Assembly (NCBI RefSeq): GCF_000550805.1
Contig: NZ_CP004353.1
Location: 310,001 to 374,000 of the forward strand
Direction of reading: 5' to 3'
Length of the DNA: 64,000 nt
Source: Corynebacterium vitaeruminis DSM 20294
GTDB lineage: Bacteria; Actinomycetota; Actinomycetes; Mycobacteriales; Mycobacteriaceae
Position numbers and translations under genes: made by a program. Shown one piece after another: positions 1 to 6,315 of the stretch. The notes beneath the pieces were generated by a model that worked only from the letters and a program-made list of their open reading frames with translations, was not told the origin of the DNA and searched no databases. Every line of letters starts with the position of its first letter. Position 1 is the stretch's first letter.

Positions 1-556
1 CCATGATCGCCTGCGCCTTGGCCGCGCCCTTGCAGTAGAAGGTGATCTCGCCGGTGAACTTGCCGTCTTCCTTGGCCAGCTCCGTGGACACGACGTGCTC
101 GACGCCGAGCTCGCGCGCGATGGGCTCGACCAGCTCGCGCGCGGAGGCGGAGATGATGACCACGTCGTGGCCTGCGGCGATGTGCTGATCGATGAGAGCG
201 CGGGCCTCGGAATAGATGGTGGGTGTGACCACCTGCTGCATCGTCTCCTCGGCGATGGCCTTGACCTGCTCGACGTCCCAGCCCGTGACCATCTGCGTGA
301 GCTGGTCGCGGGTTGCGTCCATTTGCCCGTCGGAGTGCCCGGCGAACATGTAGGTTGCCTTGGCCATGGACATCTGCAGCGCCTCCACGGGCGTGATGAG
401 CCCGGAGTTCAAGAACTCCTTGCCGTAGGCGAACGCCGAGGAGGTAGCGATGATGGTCTTGTCCAGATCGAAGAACGCGGCCACGCGATGAGGCGCGAGG
501 ACCACGTCGGTGCCGGGTCGTCGCGCCAGGGCGCCGTGTTCGTTCGAATCAACCAT
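1..556 (-). CDS. HAD-IB family phosphatase, 5' part (SerB-like), cut by window edge
   Basis: The start ATG is at 556 on the minus strand and the frame stays open to base 1, giving about 185 codons; the C-terminus lies outside the window. The haloacid dehalogenase motif I DLDKT is at residues 30-34, and VVIISAS further on fits motif II. Proteins of this type are phosphoserine-phosphatase-like hydrolases whose first Asp is the nucleophile. The substrate cannot be read from the sequence. The gene is divergent from the tad pilus operon, an arrangement I associate with corynebacteria. The roughly 27 residues before motif I are low-complexity, so a slightly later start is possible. Confidence 0.85.
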   Translation of the reverse strand, partial: MVDSNEHGALARRPGTDVVLAPHRVAAFFDLDKTIIATSSAFAYGKEFLNSGLITPVEALQMSMAKATYMFAGHSDGQMDATRDQLTQMVTGWDVEQVKAIAEETMQQVVTPTIYSEARALIDQHIAAGHDVVIISASARELVEPIARELGVEHVVSTELAKEDGKFTGEITFYCKGAAKAQAIM

Positions 557-775
557 TGCCCTTCGAGTCTAGTCGCAAATGGGGTCGCGGTGAATGATGC
601 ATTTTGCTTGTAGACGATTACTAAAGCCGGTCCTCACATGTCCTAAGGGGAAGCTGAGAAATGGGGACGGGTCGGGGCCCGCTGCGGGGGCGCGGCCGGA
701 CGGAAAAACTTTCGGGAGCTGTGCAAACGCGCCCGGCGGGTAAGGAAAAGGGGAGGTTGCCAAGCGGTAGGGGCT

Positions 776-790
776 GTGTCATAATGACAC
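776..790. promoter_or_regulatory. Perfect palindrome, candidate operator
   Basis: GTGTCAT-A-ATGACAC is a perfect 7-bp inverted repeat around a single base. It lies in the divergent gap upstream of the tad operon, and its size fits a dimeric repressor site. The cognate regulator is unknown. Confidence 0.4.
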
Positions 791-911
791 CTGCAAGGCC
801 CCGATATACAGTGCGGCCTGCCCCGGCCCGCCCCCCTGTGGCCGGGATTGGCGGCTCGCGCATTACCCCCCCCTAGCGCGAGCCGCCCCTTTATTTTTCG
901 TGTCCGGCGGG

Positions 912-920
912 TTATCCACA
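912..920 (+). promoter_or_regulatory. DnaA box (perfect TTATCCACA)
   Basis: Exact match to the high-affinity DnaA box TTATCCACA. A second copy in the same orientation starts 42 bp downstream. Both lie just upstream of the Ssd-like gene. Confidence 0.55.
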
Positions 921-953
921 GAAATTACTGTGACATATCAGCAAAACCGGGGG

Positions 954-962
954 TTATCCACA
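954..962 (+). promoter_or_regulatory. DnaA box (perfect TTATCCACA), second copy
   Basis: Second exact TTATCCACA, about four helical turns from the first. It is 54 bp before the chosen start of the Ssd-like gene, so DnaA bound here could affect its promoter. Confidence 0.55.
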
Positions 963-1015
963 GGCCGGAAACGGCCGCCTCGACGGCTCTGCGGTACTCG
1001 ATCAGACTGTGGGGC

Positions 1016-2173
1016 ATGAGCAACTTACCGACCTCCATCGACGACCTCGTCCCGCCGCTGCCGCGCGTCTCGCCGAGCGCACCGCCACCGAAGGAGCCGC
1101 CGCGGCCCCGGCACATTTCTCCCCGGGGGCGGACGAAGCCGATCTCCGGCGAGCCCGTGCTCGTCGCCGTGGCGGACCCGCTGCTGCACCCGGAGGTGAC
1201 CACCATCGTCGCCGCGACCGGGCGCCAACGCCTGGATACGACCGAGCCTGCGGAGATCACCCGCCACGGGCACCGCGCGTCCGCCCTCATCATCGACCCC
1301 GAGACCGCGCGCGGCCTCGGCGCGTCGCAGCTACGGGTGCCCGTCTTCCTCGTTCACCCTGAGCCGGGGCCCGTCGACTGGAAGCTGGCCATGGCGGTGC
1401 GCGCGGAGGAGGCGTTCATCCTCCCGGCCCAAGCCCCTGAGCTCTTGCGTGCGCTCGGTCGCGGGGAGGACCCCACTGAGCCCGACGCCGCGACCGTCAC
1501 GGTGTGCGGGGCCGTGGGCGGGGCGGGAACGTCGACGCTGGCCGCGGCGATAGCTCGGGACCGGGGTACGTGCGTGCTTGTCGACGCCGATCCCTGCTCC
1601 GGCGGGCTCGACCTGCTCCTCGGCCTCGAGGACTCCCTGGGGATCCGGTGGAGCGATCTCGACTTCACCCGCGGGCAGATGGCGGCATCCGAGCTGCTCA
1701 AGGCGCTACCCAGGGCGGGCGACGGGCCCCGGGTGCTCACCCACTCGCGCGGCGACCTCGGGCGCGCGGAGATCGCACCGGAGCAGCTCGTGGGCGCCAT
1801 CGACTGCCTGCGCGGGCACGCGAGCGTCGTCATCGACTCGCCAGCCCACGGCGAGGGGTTCGAGGTCGCCTGCGAGGCCTCGGACCTCATCGTCGTCGTG
1901 GTGCCCGCGGAGGTGCGCGCGGCCGTCTCGGCGCACGCGCTCGTGGGTCGGCTCCAGGCCAAGCGGCACCGGGTGATCGCCGTGCTGCGGCACCGGGGCT
2001 GGTCGGGGCTGGACAGGAAGGACGTGGAGGAACTGGCGAACGTGGAGGTCGTGGCCGAGGTCGCCACGGTGGCGCGGCTTCACAAGAAGGTGGAGACCGC
2101 GGGCCTGCCCGCCCGCCTGCCAGCGACCATCGCTAGGGCGGCGAAGAAGGTGGGGGAGGCGCTCGCGGCATGA
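1016..2173 (+). CDS. ssd: CpaE/Ssd-like septum-site-determining protein, first gene of tad operon
   Basis: 385-residue protein of the Rv3660c/CpaE type: an N-terminal receiver-like segment followed by a MinD/ParA-type ATPase domain. The nucleotide loop at about residues 165-174 is GAVGGAGTST, a deviant Walker A in which the usual lysine is replaced, as in CpaE-like proteins of Tad loci. LVDADP follows as the switch I region. In related systems these proteins localise the pilus machine, and Ssd of mycobacteria affects septum placement. I chose ATG 1016 over an upstream in-frame start near 848, because that extension would cover the DnaA boxes and looks non-coding. The stop overlaps the tadA start (ATGA), so the two are translationally coupled. 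Confidence 0.85.
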   Translation: MSNLPTSIDDLVPPLPRVSPSAPPPKEPPRPRHISPRGRTKPISGEPVLVAVADPLLHPEVTTIVAATGRQRLDTTEPAEITRHGHRASALIIDPETARGLGASQLRVPVFLVHPEPGPVDWKLAMAVRAEEAFILPAQAPELLRALGRGEDPTEPDAATVTVCGAVGGAGTSTLAAAIARDRGTCVLVDADPCSGGLDLLLGLEDSLGIRWSDLDFTRGQMAASELLKALPRAGDGPRVLTHSRGDLGRAEIAPEQLVGAIDCLRGHASVVIDSPAHGEGFEVACEASDLIVVVVPAEVRAAVSAHALVGRLQAKRHRVIAVLRHRGWSGLDRKDVEELANVEVVAEVATVARLHKKVETAGLPARLPATIARAAKKVGEALAA

Positions 2174-3264
2174 ACCACGCGGAGCTCATCGACAAGGTGC
2201 AGCGGCGGCTCGCGCTGGAGCCAACGCTAGGCGATGACCTAGGCCATCTCGTCCGGGAGGAGGCCGGGGGCGTCATCGGCGACGTCGAGATCCTCGGCGT
2301 CCTTCGCCAGCTGCGGCACGACACCGTCGGTGCGGGTCCCCTCGAGCGGGTACTCCGTCTCCCCGGGGTCACCGACGTGGTGGTTAATGGCCCCCGCGAG
2401 GTGTGGTTCGATCGCGGCGACGGGCTCGAGCGTTCGGGCATCGAGTTCCCCGACGACGCCTCCGTCCGGCGCCTCGCGGTGAGGCTGCTGTCCAACTCCG
2501 GCCGCCGCCTCGACGACGCCCAGTGCTTCGGCGACGGAAAGCTGCTCCGCGAGGACGGCTCGAGCCTGCGCATCCACGCGATGCTCGCCCCGCCCTCGGA
2601 GTCGGGGACGTTATTGTCGGTGCGGGTGCTCAAGCAGTCGCGGGCGCGGCTTGCCCAGCTTCGCGGGCTGGGAACCTTCGATGGCGGCGGGCTTGAGGCG
2701 CTTCGGGAAATCGTCTGCGAGCGGCGCTCCTTCCTCGTCGTGGGCGGGACCGGGTCGGGCAAGACCACCCTGCTGGGAGCCATGCTGGCGGAGGTCGATC
2801 CTCGGGAACGGATCGTCTGCATCGAGGACACGGCCGAGCTGCATCCCGATCATCCCCACGTCCTCACGCTCATTACCCGCGCGTCCAACACCGAGGGGAT
2901 GGGGGCGATTTCCATGGCCGACCTGCTCAAGCAGTCGCTGCGCATGCGCCCCGACCGGATCGTCCTGGGCGAGATCCGCGGGGCGGAGGTCGTGGACCTG
3001 CTCTCGGCGCTCAACACCGGCCACGACGGGTGCGCGGGAACCATCCACGCCAACTCTCTCGAGGAGGTGCCCGCGAGGCTCGAGGCGCTAGCCGCGCTCG
3101 GCGGCCTGGGGAGGGAGGCTCTGCACGCGCAGGTCCAGGCGGCCAAGCCAATGATCCTCGTCATGCGCAAGGGGGCCGGTGGCCGCAGGCTGGCCCAGAT
3201 CGGGGAGCTGTCGGGCGACCCACTGCGGGTGCGCGTGCTCTGGGACGGCGGTGGGCAGCCATGA
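2170..3264 (+). CDS. tadA: TadA/CpaF-family secretion ATPase
   Basis: 364-residue type II/IV secretion ATPase. It has Walker A GGTGSGKTT at about residue 192, an Asp box region ending in IEDTAELH, the Walker B region DRIVLGEIRG at about 262-271, and the His box GTIHANS. This hexameric cytoplasmic motor powers assembly and retraction of Flp/Tad pili. It overlaps the Ssd-like gene by 4 bp and the TadB gene by 4 bp, so it sits in the middle of a tightly coupled operon. Confidence 0.93.
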   Translation: MNHAELIDKVQRRLALEPTLGDDLGHLVREEAGGVIGDVEILGVLRQLRHDTVGAGPLERVLRLPGVTDVVVNGPREVWFDRGDGLERSGIEFPDDASVRRLAVRLLSNSGRRLDDAQCFGDGKLLREDGSSLRIHAMLAPPSESGTLLSVRVLKQSRARLAQLRGLGTFDGGGLEALREIVCERRSFLVVGGTGSGKTTLLGAMLAEVDPRERIVCIEDTAELHPDHPHVLTLITRASNTEGMGAISMADLLKQSLRMRPDRIVLGEIRGAEVVDLLSALNTGHDGCAGTIHANSLEEVPARLEALAALGGLGREALHAQVQAAKPMILVMRKGAGGRRLAQIGELSGDPLRVRVLWDGGGQP

Positions 3265-4046
3265 TGTGGCCGCTTGTGTTCCTCGCCGCGGCGTGCGCGG
3301 TGCCCTCGGTTGCGCCCCGGTATCGGGTGGTGGCGAATACGTTCGTGTCAGCGATCCCGAGCCGGTCCCGGTGGGTTTTCGCCGGGACAGTTCTCGTGCT
3401 CGGGTTCGTGCTGGTTCGCAACCAGGCCGCGGGCCTGCTGGCCTCGGCGATGGTGGCGGGAACCTGCTACCGCCTGGTGCGAGCAGAGCTCGAACGGCGG
3501 GCGGGAACGCGGCGGGGTGCCGCCGTCGCACAGCTCGCGACGGTGATCGTGGGGGAGCTGCGCAGCGGATCCTCGATGGCGACCGCCGTGGAGCGCGCCG
3601 GCGCGGATGCCGTCGATCCGCGGGTGCGCGAGTGCGTCGCCGTGGCAGCGAGGCGGGCCGCGGCCGGGGGAAGCGGGGCGCAGGCGCTCGTGGAACAGGC
3701 CGCCCGTGCTTCCGAGCTCGCCGACATCGGGCGAGCCTGGCGCGCCGCGGAGGAGCACGGAATCGCACAGGCCGAGCTCATCGCGCACGCGGCCAAGCGC
3801 TTGGAGGCCTCCCAGGCGCACCGGCGGAAGGTCGTGGCTGGCATTCAGGGGGCGCAGGTCACGGCGATCATCCTGAGCGTCCTCCCGGTGTTCGGCATCG
3901 TGTTGGGCTTCGCCATGGGCGTTAACGTCCCGGCCTTCCTCCTTGGCGGTGGCCTCGGCGGGCTCATCCTGGTGGCCGGGGTGGCGCTCGAGTGCGGCGG
4001 GCTCCTCGTCGCCCACGAGATCATGGAGCGTGCGGCATGTACCTAG
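3261..4046 (+). CDS. tadB: TadB-like inner-membrane platform protein
   Basis: 261 residues starting at ATG 3261, which overlaps the tadA stop. N-terminal hydrophobic stretches are followed by a cytoplasmic GspF-like domain (VGELRSGSSMATAVERA, ARRAAAGGSGAQAL) and two C-terminal membrane segments (VTAIILSVLPVFGIVLGF and a Gly/Leu-rich segment). The family forms the membrane platform on which TadA acts. The start is fixed by coupling, since reading further upstream would run antiparallel to no known domain and lies inside tadA. Confidence 0.85.
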   Translation: MMWPLVFLAAACAVPSVAPRYRVVANTFVSAIPSRSRWVFAGTVLVLGFVLVRNQAAGLLASAMVAGTCYRLVRAELERRAGTRRGAAVAQLATVIVGELRSGSSMATAVERAGADAVDPRVRECVAVAARRAAAGGSGAQALVEQAARASELADIGRAWRAAEEHGIAQAELIAHAAKRLEASQAHRRKVVAGIQGAQVTAIILSVLPVFGIVLGFAMGVNVPAFLLGGGLGGLILVAGVALECGGLLVAHEIMERAACT

Positions 4047-4627
4047 TTGCGGCGGTGTGCGCGGCGGTCGCGGTGAGCGTCTGGGACACGGGCGTCGCCG
4101 ACAGGCTTCGTCAATGTCCAATGCAGCCGCAGTCCGCGCGGGACGGTCCGTGGCGGATGCTTCGGGGGAAGGGGGGCCGCGGCGAAGCGTCGGCAAGCCT
4201 GCTCGAATGGGCGGGCGAGCTGGACCTGTTTGCCGCCTGCCTGCTCGCGGGGCTCACGCCGGCAAGGTCTGCGTTCGTCGTCGCGGAAAGCGCGCAGGCT
4301 GATCATTGGGCGGAAACGGCGACGATGCTTGGCCTCGGCGTGGGGCCGGAGCGCGCGTGGGCACCGCTGGCCGCGCTCGACGGTCTGGCCGAGCTGGCGA
4401 TCATCGCCAGAAGCTCCCACCGCTCGGGTGCGGCGATGGGGTCGGCCTGCCGCGATCTGGCGGCTCGGCTTTTGAGCCAGGCGGAGACGGAGGCGGTGAG
4501 CCGGTCCGAGCGGGCCAGCGTGCTCATCGCCATCCCGCTGGCGTTCTTCTTCCTTCCCGCCTTTTTCGTGTTGGGTCTCGCCCCCGTCGTGATCACGCTG
4601 GGGCGCGGCGTACTACCACTGCAGTGA
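4037..4627 (+). CDS. tadC: TadC-like membrane platform protein
   Basis: 196 residues. The start ATG 4037 lies inside the tadB 3' end (10-bp overlap). There is an N-terminal membrane segment, a type II secretion F-like domain (LDLFAACLLAGLTPARSAF, SSHRSGAAMGSACRDLA) and a C-terminal hydrophobic hairpin. It is the second platform subunit expected beside TadB. It is short compared with proteobacterial TadC, which is usual for the actinobacterial form. Confidence 0.82.
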   Translation: MYLVAAVCAAVAVSVWDTGVADRLRQCPMQPQSARDGPWRMLRGKGGRGEASASLLEWAGELDLFAACLLAGLTPARSAFVVAESAQADHWAETATMLGLGVGPERAWAPLAALDGLAELAIIARSSHRSGAAMGSACRDLAARLLSQAETEAVSRSERASVLIAIPLAFFFLPAFFVLGLAPVVITLGRGVLPLQ

Positions 4628-4688
4628 TCAGCACAAAACACACGAATCCGGACCCGAATCCGGACCTCACGCAAGAAAGGAAACCATC

Positions 4689-5048
4689 ATGCGAGCACTA
4701 TTTTTCCCACACGAGCCGTTCCAATCCACCCTCCCCGGAGGCGAGGTCGACGCCTGCGAGCACGAGCCGATCGACCACGAGCTCACCCCGGCGTCCTACG
4801 AGATCCTCTGCGACCCCTATGCCTCCGGCCTCGACGACCCCGGCAGGGAGCCGCTCGACTGCGGGTGCCTGCGCCACCGAATCGCGACTCTGAGCAGGGA
4901 CGACCGGGGAATGACCACGCTCGAGTACGCGCTTGGCGCGCTCACCGCGATGGCGATCGCGGCGGCCTTGTACCTGGTGGTCAACAGCGGCGTCGTCTCC
5001 GACGGGCTTCGCTCGATCATTACCGACGCGCTGAGCAACAGGCCCTAA
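4689..5048 (+). CDS. DUF4244 Flp-like pilin subunit with long leader
   Basis: 119 residues. The C-terminal 45 residues are a type-IV-pilin-like segment: DDRG|MTTLEYALG with the Glu at +5, then a hydrophobic helix. This fits cleavage after Gly by a prepilin peptidase and matches actinobacterial DUF4244 proteins. The region before the cleavage site is about 73 residues long, acidic, and has four cysteines (DAC, LCD, DCGC); family members I recall have much shorter leaders. The start is well supported by AGAAAGGA about 8 bases upstream of ATG 4689, and I see no in-frame alternative close to the cleavage site. A strong hairpin follows the gene. Confidence 0.8.
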   Translation: MRALFFPHEPFQSTLPGGEVDACEHEPIDHELTPASYEILCDPYASGLDDPGREPLDCGCLRHRIATLSRDDRGMTTLEYALGALTAMAIAAALYLVVNSGVVSDGLRSIITDALSNRP

Positions 5049-5076
5049 CGCACTGAACCCGACACCAACCATGCGA

Positions 5077-5118
5077 GCACCGGCCGCCCGTACCCCAGTG
5101 GGCACGGGCGGCCGGTGC
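5077..5118 (+). terminator. 15-bp perfect hairpin between pilin and TadE genes (attenuator or RNA processing)
   Basis: Arms at 5077-5091 and 5104-5118 are perfectly complementary (15 bp, G+C-rich) around a 12-base loop. No T-run follows, and the next gene starts 20 bases later. It more likely limits read-through into, or stabilises the upstream message of, the pilin gene than ends the operon outright. Confidence 0.6.
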
Positions 5119-5138
5119 CGAAGGAGGCTTGAACTTCA

Positions 5139-5480
5139 ATGACAAGGGACGCGCCCAGGCGAAGGCTGCGCGGCGAGGAGGGGATGGCGACGCTGGAGGC
5201 GGCCGCGTCGATCGCCTTGCTCGTGACGGTCGCCGGGCTCATCGTCGGGGCGATCGCGACCGTGGCGACCTACATCAAGGTGGTGGACACCGCGGGTGCC
5301 GCCGCCCGCGCGCACGCCATCGGGCAGGACTTCGTCCCCGCGCGCGGCTCGGTCGCGGTGCGCGAGGTGGGTGGCGTGGTCGAGGTGACCGCCAGCGCGC
5401 CCGCGATGTTCATGGAGGTGCGTGCCACGGCCCGTTTCCCGGCGGAGGTGAGCGACCGTGGGGCGGAAGTTGCTGAGTAA
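5139..5480 (+). CDS. tadE: TadE-like minor pseudopilin
   Basis: 113 residues. A short basic leader ends in GEEG|MATLEAAASIALL, a prepilin-peptidase site with the +5 Glu, followed by one long membrane helix and a small exported domain. AAGGAGG at 5121-5127 serves ATG 5139. TadE proteins are minor components of Tad pili, probably at the tip or base. The next gene starts within the 3' end of this one. Confidence 0.82.
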   Translation: MTRDAPRRRLRGEEGMATLEAAASIALLVTVAGLIVGAIATVATYIKVVDTAGAAARAHAIGQDFVPARGSVAVREVGGVVEVTASAPAMFMEVRATARFPAEVSDRGAEVAE

Positions 5481-5799
5481 TCTTGCGCACAATGAAAATG
5501 GAAGCGTCAGCCTTTTGGCGGCGGTGTTTGTTGCCGCTTTTGTCTCGCTCGCCGGGGTCGCCGTGTATGCGGCGGCAGGGGTGATCGGCATCCACAGGGC
5601 CCAGGTTGCCGCCGATATGGCCTCGGTTTCCGCTGCTCACGAGCACTATGTGGGCGGGGATGGCTGCGCGGAGGCTGCGGAGGTGATTCGGCTAAACGGG
5701 GCGGACCTTTCCGACTGTTTTGTGGAGGGGATGGATGTGGTCGTGCGCGCAGAGATGGCGGGAGGGGATGCTGTGGCGCGGGCGGGTCCGGTCGAGTAG
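5458..5799 (+). CDS. Rv3654c-type TadE-like pseudopilin
   Basis: 113 residues from a GTG at 5458 that overlaps the TadE gene by 23 bases. ENG|SVSLLAAVFVAAF resembles the prepilin cleavage region and is followed by a helix and an exported domain with a Cys pair (DGCAE, SDCF). It matches the last gene of the mycobacterial and corynebacterial tad-like loci. The 5' third has noticeably lower G+C than its neighbours. No prepilin peptidase gene is present in the window. Confidence 0.78.
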   Translation: MGRKLLSNLAHNENGSVSLLAAVFVAAFVSLAGVAVYAAAGVIGIHRAQVAADMASVSAAHEHYVGGDGCAEAAEVIRLNGADLSDCFVEGMDVVVRAEMAGGDAVARAGPVE

Positions 5800-5834
5800 G
5801 GAGGGGTGCTTGCGAAGCTTACGGCAATTATGTA

Positions 5835-5855
5835 GTGTGCAACTATATTGCACAC
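5835..5855. promoter_or_regulatory. OhrR/MarR-type operator upstream of ohr
   Basis: GTGTGCAA (5835-5842) and TTGCACAC (5848-5855) form a perfect 8-bp inverted repeat around CTATA. It lies 21 bases before the ohr start, so a bound repressor would block transcription or initiation. MarR-family thiol sensors use sites of this size. No regulator gene is adjacent. Confidence 0.55.
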
Positions 5856-5876
5856 AATCTAAGAGAGGCAAGACGC

Positions 5877-6296
5877 ATGAACCCCCTTTACACCACCGAG
5901 GCACTCGCCACCGGCGCCGGACGCAACGGCACCGTGCAAGTAGCCGACGGAAACCTGAGCTTCGATCTCGCGGTGCCCAAGGAGATGGGCGGAAGCGGGA
6001 ACGGCAACAACCCCGAGCAGCTCTTCGCCGCGGGCTACGCCGCCTGCTTCCACTCCGCCCTGCAGTTGGTGGCCCGGGCAGCCAAGCAGGACCTGGGTGA
6101 CTCGAGCGTCGGCGCGCGCGTGTCCATCGGGAAGGAGGGCGAGGGCTTCGGCTTGGCGGTCGAACTGGAGGTCATCGTCCCGGCCCTTCCTCACGAGGTG
6201 TCCCAGCAGCTGGCGGAGAAGGCCCACGAGGTGTGCCCGTACTCCAACGCCACCCGCGGGAACATCGAGGTCACCCTGGTTGTGGCGGAGGACTAG
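5877..6296 (+). CDS. ohr: Organic hydroperoxide resistance protein (Ohr/OsmC family)
   Basis: 139 residues. It opens with LYTTEALATGAGRNG, typical of Ohr. The two peroxidatic/resolving cysteines are in GYAACFHSAL and HEVCPYSNATRGN. Ohr reduces organic and lipid hydroperoxides using a thiol cofactor (lipoyl-type in known members). I chose ATG 5877 because the upstream in-frame ATG at 5835 lies inside the palindromic operator. The ribosome binding site is AGAGAGG. It is convergent with the helicase gene, only 19 bases away. Confidence 0.93.
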   Translation: MNPLYTTEALATGAGRNGTVQVADGNLSFDLAVPKEMGGSGNGNNPEQLFAAGYAACFHSALQLVARAAKQDLGDSSVGARVSIGKEGEGFGLAVELEVIVPALPHEVSQQLAEKAHEVCPYSNATRGNIEVTLVVAED

Positions 6297-6315
6297 CCGC
6301 GGGCTGAGGGGGGAG

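Larger units (their letters stand above)
557..1015. other. Intergenic region between HAD phosphatase and tad operon
   Basis: This 459-base divergent gap holds no convincing gene. It contains a perfect 15-bp palindrome (776-790) and two perfect DnaA boxes (912-920 and 954-962), listed separately. Promoters for both flanking genes should lie here, but I cannot assign -10/-35 pairs with confidence. Confidence 0.6.

Noticed and set aside
912..962. A replication origin
   Set aside because: Only two boxes, no A+T-rich unwinding region, and no dnaA, dnaN or parAB gene nearby.
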